A stretch of DNA of 64,000 nt, taken from the NCBI RefSeq assembly GCF_002506585.1, contig NZ_DAXW01000009.1, forward strand, positions 43,874-107,873. Direction: 5' to 3'. The notes beneath the pieces are model-generated. The model had not been told where the DNA came from. It did not search any database and was given only the letters and a program-made list of their open reading frames with translations. The position numbers and the translations under genes are program-made. Below, in pieces: positions 16,991 to 24,830 of this stretch (the stretch's first letter is position 1; each line of letters begins with the position of its first letter). The stretch is from Methanoculleus sp. UBA430 (GTDB lineage: Archaea; Halobacteriota; Methanomicrobia; Methanomicrobiales; Methanoculleaceae).

Positions 16991-17000
16991 ATTTTAAAAA
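16991..17000 (+). promoter_or_regulatory. TATA box of thiC
   Basis: ATTTTAAAAA about 42 bp before the ATG at 17038, predicting a short leader of about 15 nt. Confidence 0.5.
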
Positions 17001-17037
17001 CAAGCCTTTATCAATTCTTTTCCTCAAATATACACTC

Positions 17038-18312
17038 ATGGGTCTCATAGAAGACGCCCGGCGAGGCGTCATCACCGAGGAGATGCGGATCGTCGCAGCA
17101 GCAGAGGGTGTAACCGAAGAGTTTGTCAGGCGCGGCGTGGCCGAAGGTCACATCGTCATTCCGGTCTCTCCCTACCGGAAGGTGAAGATCTGCGGTATCG
17201 GCGAAGGGCTCCGCACGAAGGTCAACGCGAGCATCGGGACGTCGACGGATATCGTCGACGTCGATATGGAGATCGAGAAGGTCCGGCAGGCCGAACGCGC
17301 CGGTGCCGATACGCTGATGGAACTCTCCACCGGCGGCGACTTTGCAGAGATCCGGCGCCGGGTCGTCGAGGCGACCAACCTCTCGGTCGGGTCGGTCCCG
17401 CTCTACCAGGCGTTCATCGAGGCCGCCCGGAAGCACGGGGCGGTCGTCCACATGGAAGAGGACGATCTCTTCCGGATCACGGCGGAGCAGGCGAAGCTCG
17501 GGACCAACTTCATGGCGATCCACACCGGGATCAACTACGAGACGATGAAGCGCCTGCAGAACCAGGGGCGGCACGGCGGGCTCGTCTCCCGGGGCGGGGC
17601 CTTCATGACCGCGTGGATGCTTCACAACGAGAAGGAGAACCCGCTGTATTCGGAGTTCGATTACCTTGTCGAGATCTTGAAAGAGCACGAGGTCACCCTC
17701 TCGTTCGGCAACGGGATGCGGGCGGGCGCGGTCCACGATGCGACCGACCGTGCACAGATCCAGGAACTGCTCATCAACGCCGAACTCGCCGACAAGGCAC
17801 ACGAGCAGGGCGTGCAGGCGATCATCGAGGGGCCGGGACATATCCCGATCGACGAGATCCAGACCAACGTCGTCCTGCAGAAGCGCGTCACGAACCGGAA
17901 ACCGTTCTACATGCTCGGGCCCCTGGTCACCGATATCGCGCCCGGCTACGACGACAGGGTCGCCGCTATCGGCGCCGCGCTCTCCTCCTCCTACGGCGCC
18001 GATTTCATCTGCTACGTGACGCCGGCAGAGCACCTGGCGCTCCCCACCCCCGAGGAGGTCTACGAGGGCGTCATCAGTTCGAGGATCGCCGCCCACGTCG
18101 GGGATATGATCAAGCTCAAGAAGCGCGACGCCGATCTCGAGATGGGCCACGCCCGCCGCGACCTCGACTGGGAGCGGCAGTTTGCGGTCGCGATGAACCC
18201 CGAGCGCGCCCGGGCGATCCGGGCCGAGCGGATGCCGGCCGACACCGACGGCTGCACGATGTGCGGGGACTTCTGCGCATTGAAGATCGTCGGGCGGCAC
18301 TTTAACTTCTGA
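17038..18312 (+). CDS. thiC: Phosphomethylpyrimidine synthase ThiC
   Basis: A 424-residue ThiC. It converts aminoimidazole ribotide to the HMP-phosphate pyrimidine of thiamine by radical SAM chemistry. Family features: VNASIGTS, AGADTLMELSTGGD, IHTGINYE, SRGG, EGPGHIP, GPLVTDIAPGYD, and the C-terminal cluster motif CTMCGDFC (about 411-418). The start is the ATG at 17038; the longer frame upstream reads AT-rich, non-protein-like sequence. It is monocistronic, with a T-run terminator at 18354. Confidence 0.95.
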   Translation: MGLIEDARRGVITEEMRIVAAAEGVTEEFVRRGVAEGHIVIPVSPYRKVKICGIGEGLRTKVNASIGTSTDIVDVDMEIEKVRQAERAGADTLMELSTGGDFAEIRRRVVEATNLSVGSVPLYQAFIEAARKHGAVVHMEEDDLFRITAEQAKLGTNFMAIHTGINYETMKRLQNQGRHGGLVSRGGAFMTAWMLHNEKENPLYSEFDYLVEILKEHEVTLSFGNGMRAGAVHDATDRAQIQELLINAELADKAHEQGVQAIIEGPGHIPIDEIQTNVVLQKRVTNRKPFYMLGPLVTDIAPGYDDRVAAIGAALSSSYGADFICYVTPAEHLALPTPEEVYEGVISSRIAAHVGDMIKLKKRDADLEMGHARRDLDWERQFAVAMNPERARAIRAERMPADTDGCTMCGDFCALKIVGRHFNF

Positions 18313-18353
18313 GAGAGAGTGGGGGGCGGGGGCGCTCCCTCCGGGATCTCGTC

Positions 18354-18359
18354 TTTTTT
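18354..18359 (+). terminator. T-run terminator after thiC
   Basis: TTTTTT 40 bp past the stop, following GC-rich DNA. Confidence 0.5.
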
Positions 18360-18890
18360 GGGGCATTATTCGCTGGATAGCGAGGGCTGTTTGTATGCAT
18401 ATCAAACTGATATTTGCCCACGACCCGGGTACAGTGGACCGTGGTGGCTATCGCCACGCGCTGCCCCCGCCCCAAGGGGCGGGGAACGACTGGCCGAAGG
18501 GTGCGGTGGGCCGAAGGGCCGGAGCTGGAGAAACCCGAAGGGTTTCGAGTCAGGAGTTTAAGCACCGCAGGTGCAAATGAGGAGGCCGAAGGCCGGGCGG
18601 GGTGGGGGTACAGGCCTGTATGTAGGGTGAAGACAGGGGAGGGGGAGACCGCCCTCGAAGACCTCCGGTCTTCTCATGCTCACTACGTTCGCACCTCGCA
18701 CCTGCCGGTGCTCGAGCTCCGCTCCTCCGGAGCATCGCACTCCCCGTCAGCCCCTCCCCCCGTGGCGATACCCCCACGAAAGCCGTAGATGGGGTTGTGC
18801 ATTGCTATAACGGCAGAACCCCCGCCCTCACAGCAAAAACCCGCACCCTTATCCTCCTCCCCGCCCACACTCACATAAGAGGACACCCCA
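18360..18890. other. Non-coding tract with an array of short perfect hairpins
   Basis: No convincing frame exists here. From 18441 to 18778 there are about ten short inverted repeats with 2-4 base loops. Examples: 9-bp stem at 18465-18484 (CCCCGCCCC/GGGGCGGGG); 18509-18520 (GGCC GAAG GGCC); 18531-18545 (AAACCC GAA GGGTTT); 18562-18574 (GCACC GCA GGTGC); 18584-18594; 18609-18620 (TACAGGCCTGTA); 18657-18673 (GAAGACC TCC GGTCTTC); 18698-18711; 18721-18733 (GCTCC TCC GGAGC). Loops are GAA-like in the first half and TCC-like in the second. Whether it is a structured RNA, a repeat element or a recombination site is open. Confidence 0.65.
18424..18442 (+). repeat. Dispersed intergenic motif, copy 1
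   Basis: CCCGGGTACAGTGGACCGT. Close relatives occur at 33931-33946 and 61980-61997, all in intergenic DNA and all followed within 30 bp by a (G)(C/T)ATC or GATATC-type step. Confidence 0.55.
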
Positions 18891-19307
18891 ATGAAACCCG
18901 ATAACGAGAAACTCATAGACGACTTCCTCGCCCACGCCGACGACCTCGGCGACGACATCGTGGAGGATGTCGAGAAGATGCTCGGCGTCGTCCCGTTCAT
19001 CTTCTCCATCCTCCGGGAACGGCCCGAGACCTTCGCGCTCTCCGCCGTCGCCGATTACCGGATCTCCCGCCCGGAGTCTCTCGACCCCAAGACCGCGGAA
19101 CTCATCGCCGTCGCGGCCGCCGCGGGAGCGGGGGCGGATAGCTGCCTGAAGGTCCACATGGGGGCCGCGCTGAAAGAAGGCGCGTCCCGCGACGAGATCC
19201 TCGACGTCCTCCAGATCGCCGCCATGATCGGGAAGACCCGGGTCTTTGCTTCCTCCCTGCGGCAGTTCCAGGATGTCTGCGGCAAGGAACAGGGGGCCGG
19301 GGAGTAG
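18891..19307 (+). CDS. Carboxymuconolactone decarboxylase/AhpD-like protein
   Basis: A 138-residue all-helical CMD-domain protein. The core LDPKTAELIAVAAAAGAGADSCLKVHMGAAL contains the Cys-x3-His (SCLKVH) of the AhpD-like redox site, though with one cysteine rather than the CxxC of true AhpD, so peroxidase-reductase activity is doubtful. Length and fold fit stand-alone archaeal CMD proteins of unknown role. The gene is separated from thiC by the hairpin tract and lies 62 bp before the 5-FCL gene. Confidence 0.82.
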   Translation: MKPDNEKLIDDFLAHADDLGDDIVEDVEKMLGVVPFIFSILRERPETFALSAVADYRISRPESLDPKTAELIAVAAAAGAGADSCLKVHMGAALKEGASRDEILDVLQIAAMIGKTRVFASSLRQFQDVCGKEQGAGE

Positions 19308-19369
19308 GCGACCTCCGCCTCACCCCGGGACATGCATGCTTTATGGTCTGATTCAGCCAAAACTCTCTA

Positions 19370-19960
19370 ATGAGCCAGACAAAGGCGGCCCTCCGGGAGC
19401 AGGCAAAGGAGGCACGTCTCCTTCTCTCGCCCTCACAGATCACCGAATATAGCAGGAGTATAACGGAACGGCTTCTCGACCTCCTCAACGGCTGTACGAC
19501 CGTCATGGTCTACGTCGCCAAAGCCCCCGAGGTCGAGACCAGCGGTCTTATCGCCGACCTGAACCGGCGGGGCGTGCGGGTCGTCGTGCCCATCATCGAA
19601 CGGGAGACCTGCAGCCTCCGCCTCTCCTATCTGCCGGACCCCGCGGCCCTTTCCCCCAGCACGTTCAACGTGCCCGAACCGATCGGCCACGAACTCCCGG
19701 CCCGGCCCGAGGAGATCGAGGTGGTCATCATACCGATGCTCGCCTTCGACGCCGAAGGAAACCGGCTTGGCTACGGTGCCGGATATTACGACCGCTTCCT
19801 CTCCCGGTACCCCCACCCGCAGAAGATAGGCATTGCGTTCTCCTGCCAGCAGACACCGAGCGTTCCCGTCGACGAAAACGATGTGAAGATGGATTGGATC
19901 GTGACAGAAAAAGGGACAACCCGACTGAACGGGAGTAGCATGTCAGAAACATTTAAATAG
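19370..19960 (+). CDS. 5-formyltetrahydrofolate cyclo-ligase family protein
   Basis: A 196-residue 5-FCL. The basic N-terminus (KAALREQAKEAR) and the signature LAFDAEGNRLGYGAGYYDRFL (about 123-143) are diagnostic. Classical members convert 5-formyl-THF to methenyl-THF. Methanogens mainly use tetrahydromethanopterin, so the in vivo substrate may be a folate-like or pterin derivative; this is inference. The last codons overlap the promoter of the CDC48 gene. Confidence 0.9.
   Translation: MSQTKAALREQAKEARLLLSPSQITEYSRSITERLLDLLNGCTTVMVYVAKAPEVETSGLIADLNRRGVRVVVPIIERETCSLRLSYLPDPAALSPSTFNVPEPIGHELPARPEEIEVVIIPMLAFDAEGNRLGYGAGYYDRFLSRYPHPQKIGIAFSCQQTPSVPVDENDVKMDWIVTEKGTTRLNGSSMSETFK
19951..19958 (+). 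promoter_or_regulatory. TATA box of cdc48
   Basis: ATTTAAAT about 50 bp before the ATG at 20005, inside the end of the 5-FCL gene. The transcript should start near 19980. Confidence 0.55.
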
Positions 19961-19976
19961 TTGTCATCACTTACCT

Positions 19977-19987
19977 ATGGTAACCAT
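19977..19987. promoter_or_regulatory. Palindrome ATGGT-A-ACCAT at the cdc48 transcription start
   Basis: Two 5-bp arms round one base, placed about where transcription should begin, a common position for an archaeal repressor operator. The ribosome-binding site GAGGAGGT follows at 19990. Confidence 0.4.
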
Positions 19988-20004
19988 ACGAGGAGGTTAT
20001 TCGC

Positions 20005-22428
20005 ATGGGTAATACAGAGTATGTTGAGGTGACCATCAAGGAGGCGGCCCACGAGGACGCCGGCCGAGGAATCGGCAGACTGAGCATGGACACCATGAAG
20101 GCGCTCGGCCTCGTCAGTGGTGATGTCGTCGAGATCGAGGGACGCCAGAAGGCGGCGACGCTCATATGGCCCGGCTTTCCCCAGGACACCGGTAAGGCGG
20201 TCCTTCGCATCGACGGCAACACCCGGAGCAACGTCGGATCGGGGATCGACGACAAGGTCCGGATCAGGAAGACCGAGGCCGGATACGCCAAGAAGGTGAC
20301 CATCCAGCCGACCCAGCCCATCCGCCTCGTCGGCGGAGAACAGTACCTGGGAAGGCTCCTCCGCGGCCGGCCGGTCACCGAGGGGCAGCACGTCCGGGTC
20401 AGCATCCTCGGCAACCCGCTCACGTTCGTCATCGCCAAAGTAGCCCCGAAAGGCATCGCCATCGTCACCGACAGCACCGAGATCGAGCTGAAAGAGACCC
20501 CCTACGAGCCCAAGGAAGGGCAGCGCGAGGTAGCGGGCGATGTCCACTACGAGGATATCGGCGGTCTCGATCGCGAGTTGCAGCTTGTCCGTGAGATGAT
20601 CGAACTCCCGCTCCGGCACCCCGAACTCTTCGAGCGCCTCGGCATCGAGCCCCCGAAGGGAGTCCTGCTCTACGGTCCGCCGGGAACAGGAAAGACGCTG
20701 ATCGCAAAAGCGGTGGCAAACGAGGTGGATGCTCACTTCGTCACGCTCTCGGGCCCCGAGATCATGAGCAAGTACTACGGCGAGTCCGAAGAGCGTCTCC
20801 GTGAAGTCTTTGAGGAAGCGCAGGAGAACGCACCCTCGATCATCTTCATCGACGAGATCGACTCGATCGCGCCCAAACGTGAGGAGGTGAAAGGTGAAGT
20901 CGAACGCCGGATCGTCGCCCAGCTCCTGGCCCTTATGGACGGGCTAAAGACCCGGGGCCAGGTGGTGGTGATCGCCGCAACGAACCTCCCGGATATGATC
21001 GACCCCGCCCTGCGGCGCGGCGGCCGATTCGACCGCGAGATCGAGATCGGCATCCCGGACACCAAAGGACGGCAGCAGATCTTCCAGATCCACACGCGCG
21101 GCATGCCCCTTGCCGAAGACGTGAACCTCGACGACTACGCCCGCTCCACGCACGGCTTCGTCGGCGCCGACATCGCGCTGCTGGCAAAAGAGGCGGCGAT
21201 GCACGCAATTCGCCGGATCATACCGCAGATCAAGATCGAGGAGGAGATCCCCACCGAGATCATCGACCAGCTCCGCGTGACGAACGAAGACTTCATCGAA
21301 GCGCATAAGCACGTCGAGCCGAGCGCGATGCGAGAGGTGCTCGTAGAGATACCCGATGTCAAATGGGATGATGTCGGGGGGCTCGAAGACGTAAAGAGCG
21401 ATCTTGCAGAGGCCGTTGAGTGGCCGCTCAAATATCCGGAGATATTCGCCTCCCTGGAGACCGAACCCCCCCGCGGCATCCTGCTCTTCGGGCCGCCCGG
21501 GACCGGGAAGACACTCCTTGCAAAGGCGGTCGCAAACGAGAGCGAAAGCAATTTTATCTCCATAAAAGGTCCGGAGCTCCTCTCAAAATGGGTCGGGGAG
21601 TCGGAGCGCGGCGTTCGCCAGGTATTTCGGAAAGCGAGGCAAGCAGCACCGTCGATTATCTTTTTCGACGAGATTGACGCGCTTATGCCCAAACGCGGAT
21701 CTTATATAGGATCATCGCACGTAACTGAAAGTGTGGTAAGTCAGATCCTGACAGAGCTCGACGGCCTCGAAGAGCTCAACAATGTCGTGGTTCTCGGCGC
21801 TACCAACCGCCCGGACATGTTGGACGAGGCGCTGCTTCGCCCCGGCAGATTCGACCGGATCATCTATGTTCCGCCGCCCGACCGGGAAGGCAGGAAGAAG
21901 ATCTTCGAGGTGTACCTCAGGAACAGGGAGATCCTCGCAAGCGACGTCAACATCGAGGAACTGGTCGACAGGACCGAGGGTTACGTCGGCGCCGATATCG
22001 AGGCACTGGTTCGCGAGGCAAAGATATCCGCCATGCGCGAGTTCATTGCCGCGATGGGCAAAAAGAGCGAGGAAGAACGGAACCAGGCCATCGGCAACGT
22101 GCGGATCACCGGAAAACACTTCGAAGACGCCCTCTCCCGCGTGAGAGGCACACTCGATATCGACCGGCTGGAGGAGAACGAACGCCACTCCTGGGAGATC
22201 CTCTACAACCAGGAGCAGCGGTCGGCGCTCGAAGATGCCGTCTCGACGATCAACCGTGCCAGGATGCGGGAGACCGGGAAGGTCGAGCAGGAAGTCAAAA
22301 ATCTGACACAGGCCCTCAAAGACGCGGTCTACCAGAGAAAGAAAGACTTCGGCGAGATCAAACGCCTCGCAAAGGAGTTGAAGGCCAGGATCGAACGCCC
22401 CCTGCCGCAGACGGCTATGGCGTTCTGA
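20005..22428 (+). CDS. CDC48/VCP-type AAA+ ATPase
   Basis: An 807-residue double-AAA+ unfoldase. Order: N-terminal double-psi barrel and 4-stranded domain (about 1-180), D1 with Walker A GPPGTGKTLIAKAV near 223 and Walker B IIFIDEIDSIAP near 277, and D2 with GPPGTGKTLLAKAV near 496 and IIFFDEIDALMP near 550. It extracts and unfolds proteins for the proteasome. After D2 there is a long charged helical tail (about 710-807) ending PLPQTAMAF, longer than in many archaeal CDC48 proteins, which often end in a short HbYX-type motif; no such motif is present. The Hsp20-like gene follows with no visible promoter, suggesting a proteostasis operon. Confidence 0.96.
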   Translation: MGNTEYVEVTIKEAAHEDAGRGIGRLSMDTMKALGLVSGDVVEIEGRQKAATLIWPGFPQDTGKAVLRIDGNTRSNVGSGIDDKVRIRKTEAGYAKKVTIQPTQPIRLVGGEQYLGRLLRGRPVTEGQHVRVSILGNPLTFVIAKVAPKGIAIVTDSTEIELKETPYEPKEGQREVAGDVHYEDIGGLDRELQLVREMIELPLRHPELFERLGIEPPKGVLLYGPPGTGKTLIAKAVANEVDAHFVTLSGPEIMSKYYGESEERLREVFEEAQENAPSIIFIDEIDSIAPKREEVKGEVERRIVAQLLALMDGLKTRGQVVVIAATNLPDMIDPALRRGGRFDREIEIGIPDTKGRQQIFQIHTRGMPLAEDVNLDDYARSTHGFVGADIALLAKEAAMHAIRRIIPQIKIEEEIPTEIIDQLRVTNEDFIEAHKHVEPSAMREVLVEIPDVKWDDVGGLEDVKSDLAEAVEWPLKYPEIFASLETEPPRGILLFGPPGTGKTLLAKAVANESESNFISIKGPELLSKWVGESERGVRQVFRKARQAAPSIIFFDEIDALMPKRGSYIGSSHVTESVVSQILTELDGLEELNNVVVLGATNRPDMLDEALLRPGRFDRIIYVPPPDREGRKKIFEVYLRNREILASDVNIEELVDRTEGYVGADIEALVREAKISAMREFIAAMGKKSEEERNQAIGNVRITGKHFEDALSRVRGTLDIDRLEENERHSWEILYNQEQRSALEDAVSTINRARMRETGKVEQEVKNLTQALKDAVYQRKKDFGEIKRLAKELKARIERPLPQTAMAF

Positions 22429-22491
22429 GTGGCGCCTTCCCCGCAGAAGGGGGGCTACGCGCCCCCCCACCAGCAGAGATGAAATACCAAC

Positions 22492-22953
22492 GTGATGACT
22501 ATGAGTGACAGCCCAGCAGACATCTTCGAGCAACTTAACGAACTGATGAAACGCCTCATGGAGCAGGGGCTCAAAGAGCAGGGAGATCAGAACAGGCCGT
22601 TCGCCTACGGGTTCAAGATCATCCTCCATGATGCCGGCAAGACTGAGACACCGGCGGAAGAAACGGCTCCCGTAGCAGAACCCGCTGAACCCTCCTCCGA
22701 GGGGACCATCGAGCCGATAGCAGAGATGTACACGACTGATGACGACGTGACGGTGGCGGTCGATCTCCCTGGTGTCGATAAGGAGAATATTCACCTGTCA
22801 CTCATCAACGGCACACTGACGATCATCGCCGGCACCAGTCAGCTGACCTCGGTGGAGATACCGACCGTGGATGCCGACTCCATGCAGTCGAACTACAAGC
22901 ACGGCGTCCTGGAGGTCAAATTCTCCCGGGGCAAACCGATCAGGATCGATTGA
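22492..22953 (+). CDS. Hsp20/alpha-crystallin-type small heat shock protein
   Basis: A 153-residue protein: helical N-terminus (about 1-45), Pro/Glu-rich linker (50-75), and an alpha-crystallin-like domain (about 78-150) with VAVDLPGVDKENIHLSLINGTLTI and a final GVLEVKFSR strand. Small heat shock proteins hold unfolding clients for refolding or degradation. It lacks the C-terminal IxI motif. It lies 63 bp after cdc48 with no TATA box between, so probably co-transcribed. The start may be GTG 22492 or the ATGs at 22495 and 22501. Confidence 0.82.
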   Translation: MMTMSDSPADIFEQLNELMKRLMEQGLKEQGDQNRPFAYGFKIILHDAGKTETPAEETAPVAEPAEPSSEGTIEPIAEMYTTDDDVTVAVDLPGVDKENIHLSLINGTLTIIAGTSQLTSVEIPTVDADSMQSNYKHGVLEVKFSRGKPIRID

Positions 22954-22985
22954 GCGGATCGGCCGCCTGCCGGCAAGCCGCAACA

Positions 22986-22991
22986 TTTTTT
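22986..22991 (+). terminator. T-run terminator after the cdc48-hsp20 unit
   Basis: TTTTTT 33 bp past the hsp20 stop, downstream of GC-rich sequence. Confidence 0.45.
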
Positions 22992-23301
22992 CACCGGGCT
23001 GGAGGTTGCAGGGAGCCGGGCCCATCCTCTTGATATGCCGGGTATCGCCCATCGCGGGGCGCACAGGAATGATGTCTCCCGGAGAGGACGCGCGATCGTT
23101 CTCGGGGCCATTCACGTGCAACCCCCGGAACACCCCCTCGCGCGATGCTTGTTCACCGGCATATCGAGTAAACGGCGAAACAGACAACCTCCAGCATGCC
23201 GGCCGCGGGGGCCCCTCAGGGACACGAGCCGTGAGGGATCGCCAGAAAGGGTCAACATAAAAACTAGTTGTCGTAGCCAACCTTTTTTCAAGGCAACACC
23301 T

Positions 23302-23309
23302 ACATATAC
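23302..23309 (+). promoter_or_regulatory. TATA box of fbp
   Basis: ACATATAC about 60 bp before the ATG. The leader ends with GGTGATT five bases before the start, an excellent ribosome-binding site. Confidence 0.5.
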
Positions 23310-23365
23310 AGTGATACCTATCTACTAGTCGTAAGGGCTACGCCCGTCCAGGTAGTGGTGATTAC

Positions 23366-24463
23366 ATGGTCAAGACCACCGTATCCGTGATTAAAGCAGA
23401 TGTAGGCAGTTTCCCGGGACATTCCCGTACCCACCCTAAGCTCCTCGAGGTGGCCGCCCGGAGGCTTAAGGAAGCAGAAGGCAGTATCCTCATCGACTCG
23501 CACGTCACCCACTGCGGTGACGATCTCGAGTTGATCATGACGCATACCAGGGGCGAGGACAATGAAGAGATCCACAAACTGGCGTGGGATATCTTCATGG
23601 AATGCGCCACACTCGCCAAGGAGATGAAACTCTACGGCGCCGGCCAGGACCTGCTCGGAGATGCGTTCAGCGGTAACGTCAAGGGGATGGGGCCCGGCGT
23701 TGCCGAGATGGAGTTTGAAGAGCGCGGCTCAGACCCGGTCCTGGTCTTCATGGCCGACAAGACCGAGCCCGGGGCGTGGAACTACTTCCTCTACCGGATC
23801 TTCGCCGACCCCTTCAGCACGTCCGGCCTCGTCATCGACCCCTCGATGCACGACGGGTTCACCTTCGAGGTCCACGACGTCATAAAGAAGCGGAGAATCC
23901 TCTTCAACACGCCCGAGGAGTCCTACAGCCTCCTGGCTTATATCGGAGCACCGAGCCGCTATGTGATCAAGTATGTCTGGAAGAAGAACGGCGAAGTTGC
24001 CGCATCTACCAGCACCCAGCGGCTGAACCTGATGGCCGGCCGCTACGTCGGCAAGGACGACCCGGTCATGGTCATCAGGGCGCAGAGCGGGTTCCCGTCG
24101 GTCGGCGAGGTCATCGACCCCTTCAGGACGCCCATCCTCGTGGCCGGCTGGATGCGCGGCTCGCACCACGGGCCGTTCATGCCGGTGGGCGTCTGCGACG
24201 CAAATTGCACCGCGTTCGACGGACCGCCCCGGGTCGTCTGCCTCGGGTTCCAGGTCAGCAACGGAAAGTTGATCGGGCCTGCAGACATGTTCGACGACCC
24301 GGCATTCAACCGTGTCCGCGACCGGTGCTGCGAACTTTCCGACGTGCTCCGGGCCCACGGACCGTTCGAACCGCACCGCCTCTCGCTTGAGGAGATGGAG
24401 TACACCACCCTCCCAGGCGTCGAGAAGAAGCTCAAGGACCGCTGGGAAGACCTTCCCGAGTAA
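23366..24463 (+). CDS. fbp: Bifunctional fructose-1,6-bisphosphate aldolase/phosphatase (class V)
   Basis: A 365-residue archaeal FBP aldolase/phosphatase. Diagnostic features are the N-terminal SVIKADVGSFPGHSRTHP, DSHVTHCGDDLELIMTH, YGAGQDLLGDAFSGNVKGMGPG and FADPFSTSGLVIDPSMH, together the Mg-binding and Schiff-base architecture. It condenses triose phosphates and dephosphorylates the product, committing carbon to gluconeogenesis; this suits an autotrophic methanogen. Monocistronic with its own TATA box and T-run terminator. Confidence 0.97.
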   Translation: MVKTTVSVIKADVGSFPGHSRTHPKLLEVAARRLKEAEGSILIDSHVTHCGDDLELIMTHTRGEDNEEIHKLAWDIFMECATLAKEMKLYGAGQDLLGDAFSGNVKGMGPGVAEMEFEERGSDPVLVFMADKTEPGAWNYFLYRIFADPFSTSGLVIDPSMHDGFTFEVHDVIKKRRILFNTPEESYSLLAYIGAPSRYVIKYVWKKNGEVAASTSTQRLNLMAGRYVGKDDPVMVIRAQSGFPSVGEVIDPFRTPILVAGWMRGSHHGPFMPVGVCDANCTAFDGPPRVVCLGFQVSNGKLIGPADMFDDPAFNRVRDRCCELSDVLRAHGPFEPHRLSLEEMEYTTLPGVEKKLKDRWEDLPE

Positions 24464-24466
24464 ACC

Positions 24467-24473
24467 TTTTTTT
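24467..24473 (+). terminator. T-run terminator after fbp
   Basis: TTTTTTT a few bases past the stop codon. Confidence 0.6.
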
Positions 24474-24588
24474 CCGATCGGCCGGCCGGGACCGGCTACG
24501 ATACCATGGTTGTTGCCGGACGACTGCTCAACGGCATCCAGCGGGTAGATGGAAAACTTAATGCGTGAAGATAACCATATAAGAACAG

Positions 24589-24825
24589 ATGGTTAACGGC
24601 ATTGTACTCCCCGTAAAGAAGGTTTTTTCACTCGTGGACTCCAAAATCGTCGTTGAGATCAAGGATGACGGCAGGAAACTCCAGGGCCGGCTCGTGGCGG
24701 TGGACGAACACCTGAATCTGCACATGGACGAGACCACCGAGTATACCGGTGATCAGAGGGGCCGCGCACTCGGGACCGTCGTCATCCGAGGCAATAATAT
24801 CCTGACCATTGCACCCCTGCTCTGA
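24589..24825 (+). CDS. Archaeal LSm/Sm-like RNA-binding protein
   Basis: A 78-residue Sm fold. Sm1 motif VVEIKDDGRKLQGRLVAVDEHLNLHMDE and Sm2 motif ALGTVVIRGNNILTIAP are both clear. Such proteins form heptameric rings that bind U-rich RNA. It is followed after 5 bp by a winged-helix protein on the same strand, so they form a two-gene operon. Confidence 0.93.
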   Translation: MVNGIVLPVKKVFSLVDSKIVVEIKDDGRKLQGRLVAVDEHLNLHMDETTEYTGDQRGRALGTVVIRGNNILTIAPLL

Positions 24826-24830
24826 TAGCC

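Larger units (their letters stand above)
22954..23365. other. Intergenic region between hsp20 and fbp
   Basis: No gene-like frame. It has a T-run at 22986-22991 (terminator of the cdc48-hsp20 unit), a second at 23283-23288, and the fbp promoter. GTAGCC (23272-23277) and GGCTAC (23336-23341) flank the fbp TATA box as an inverted pair, and ACTAGT occurs twice nearby. Confidence 0.5.

Noticed and set aside
16863..17037. TPP riboswitch before thiC
   Set aside because: The conserved CUGAGA and other core elements are not present, and the region is mostly promoter-like AT-rich DNA.
17011..18405. 464-residue minus-strand frame opposite thiC
   Set aside because: Antisense shadow; composition is that of reversed GC3-rich codons and thiC is unmistakable.
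18460..18780. CRISPR array at the hairpin tract
   Set aside because: Repeats differ in sequence and there is no constant repeat/spacer period.
23260..23345. Inverted GTAGCC/GGCTAC arms and paired ACTAGT sites round the fbp TATA box as an operator
   Set aside because: Arms are short, far apart (about 60 bp) and do not align as a single palindrome; noted in the intergenic entry only.
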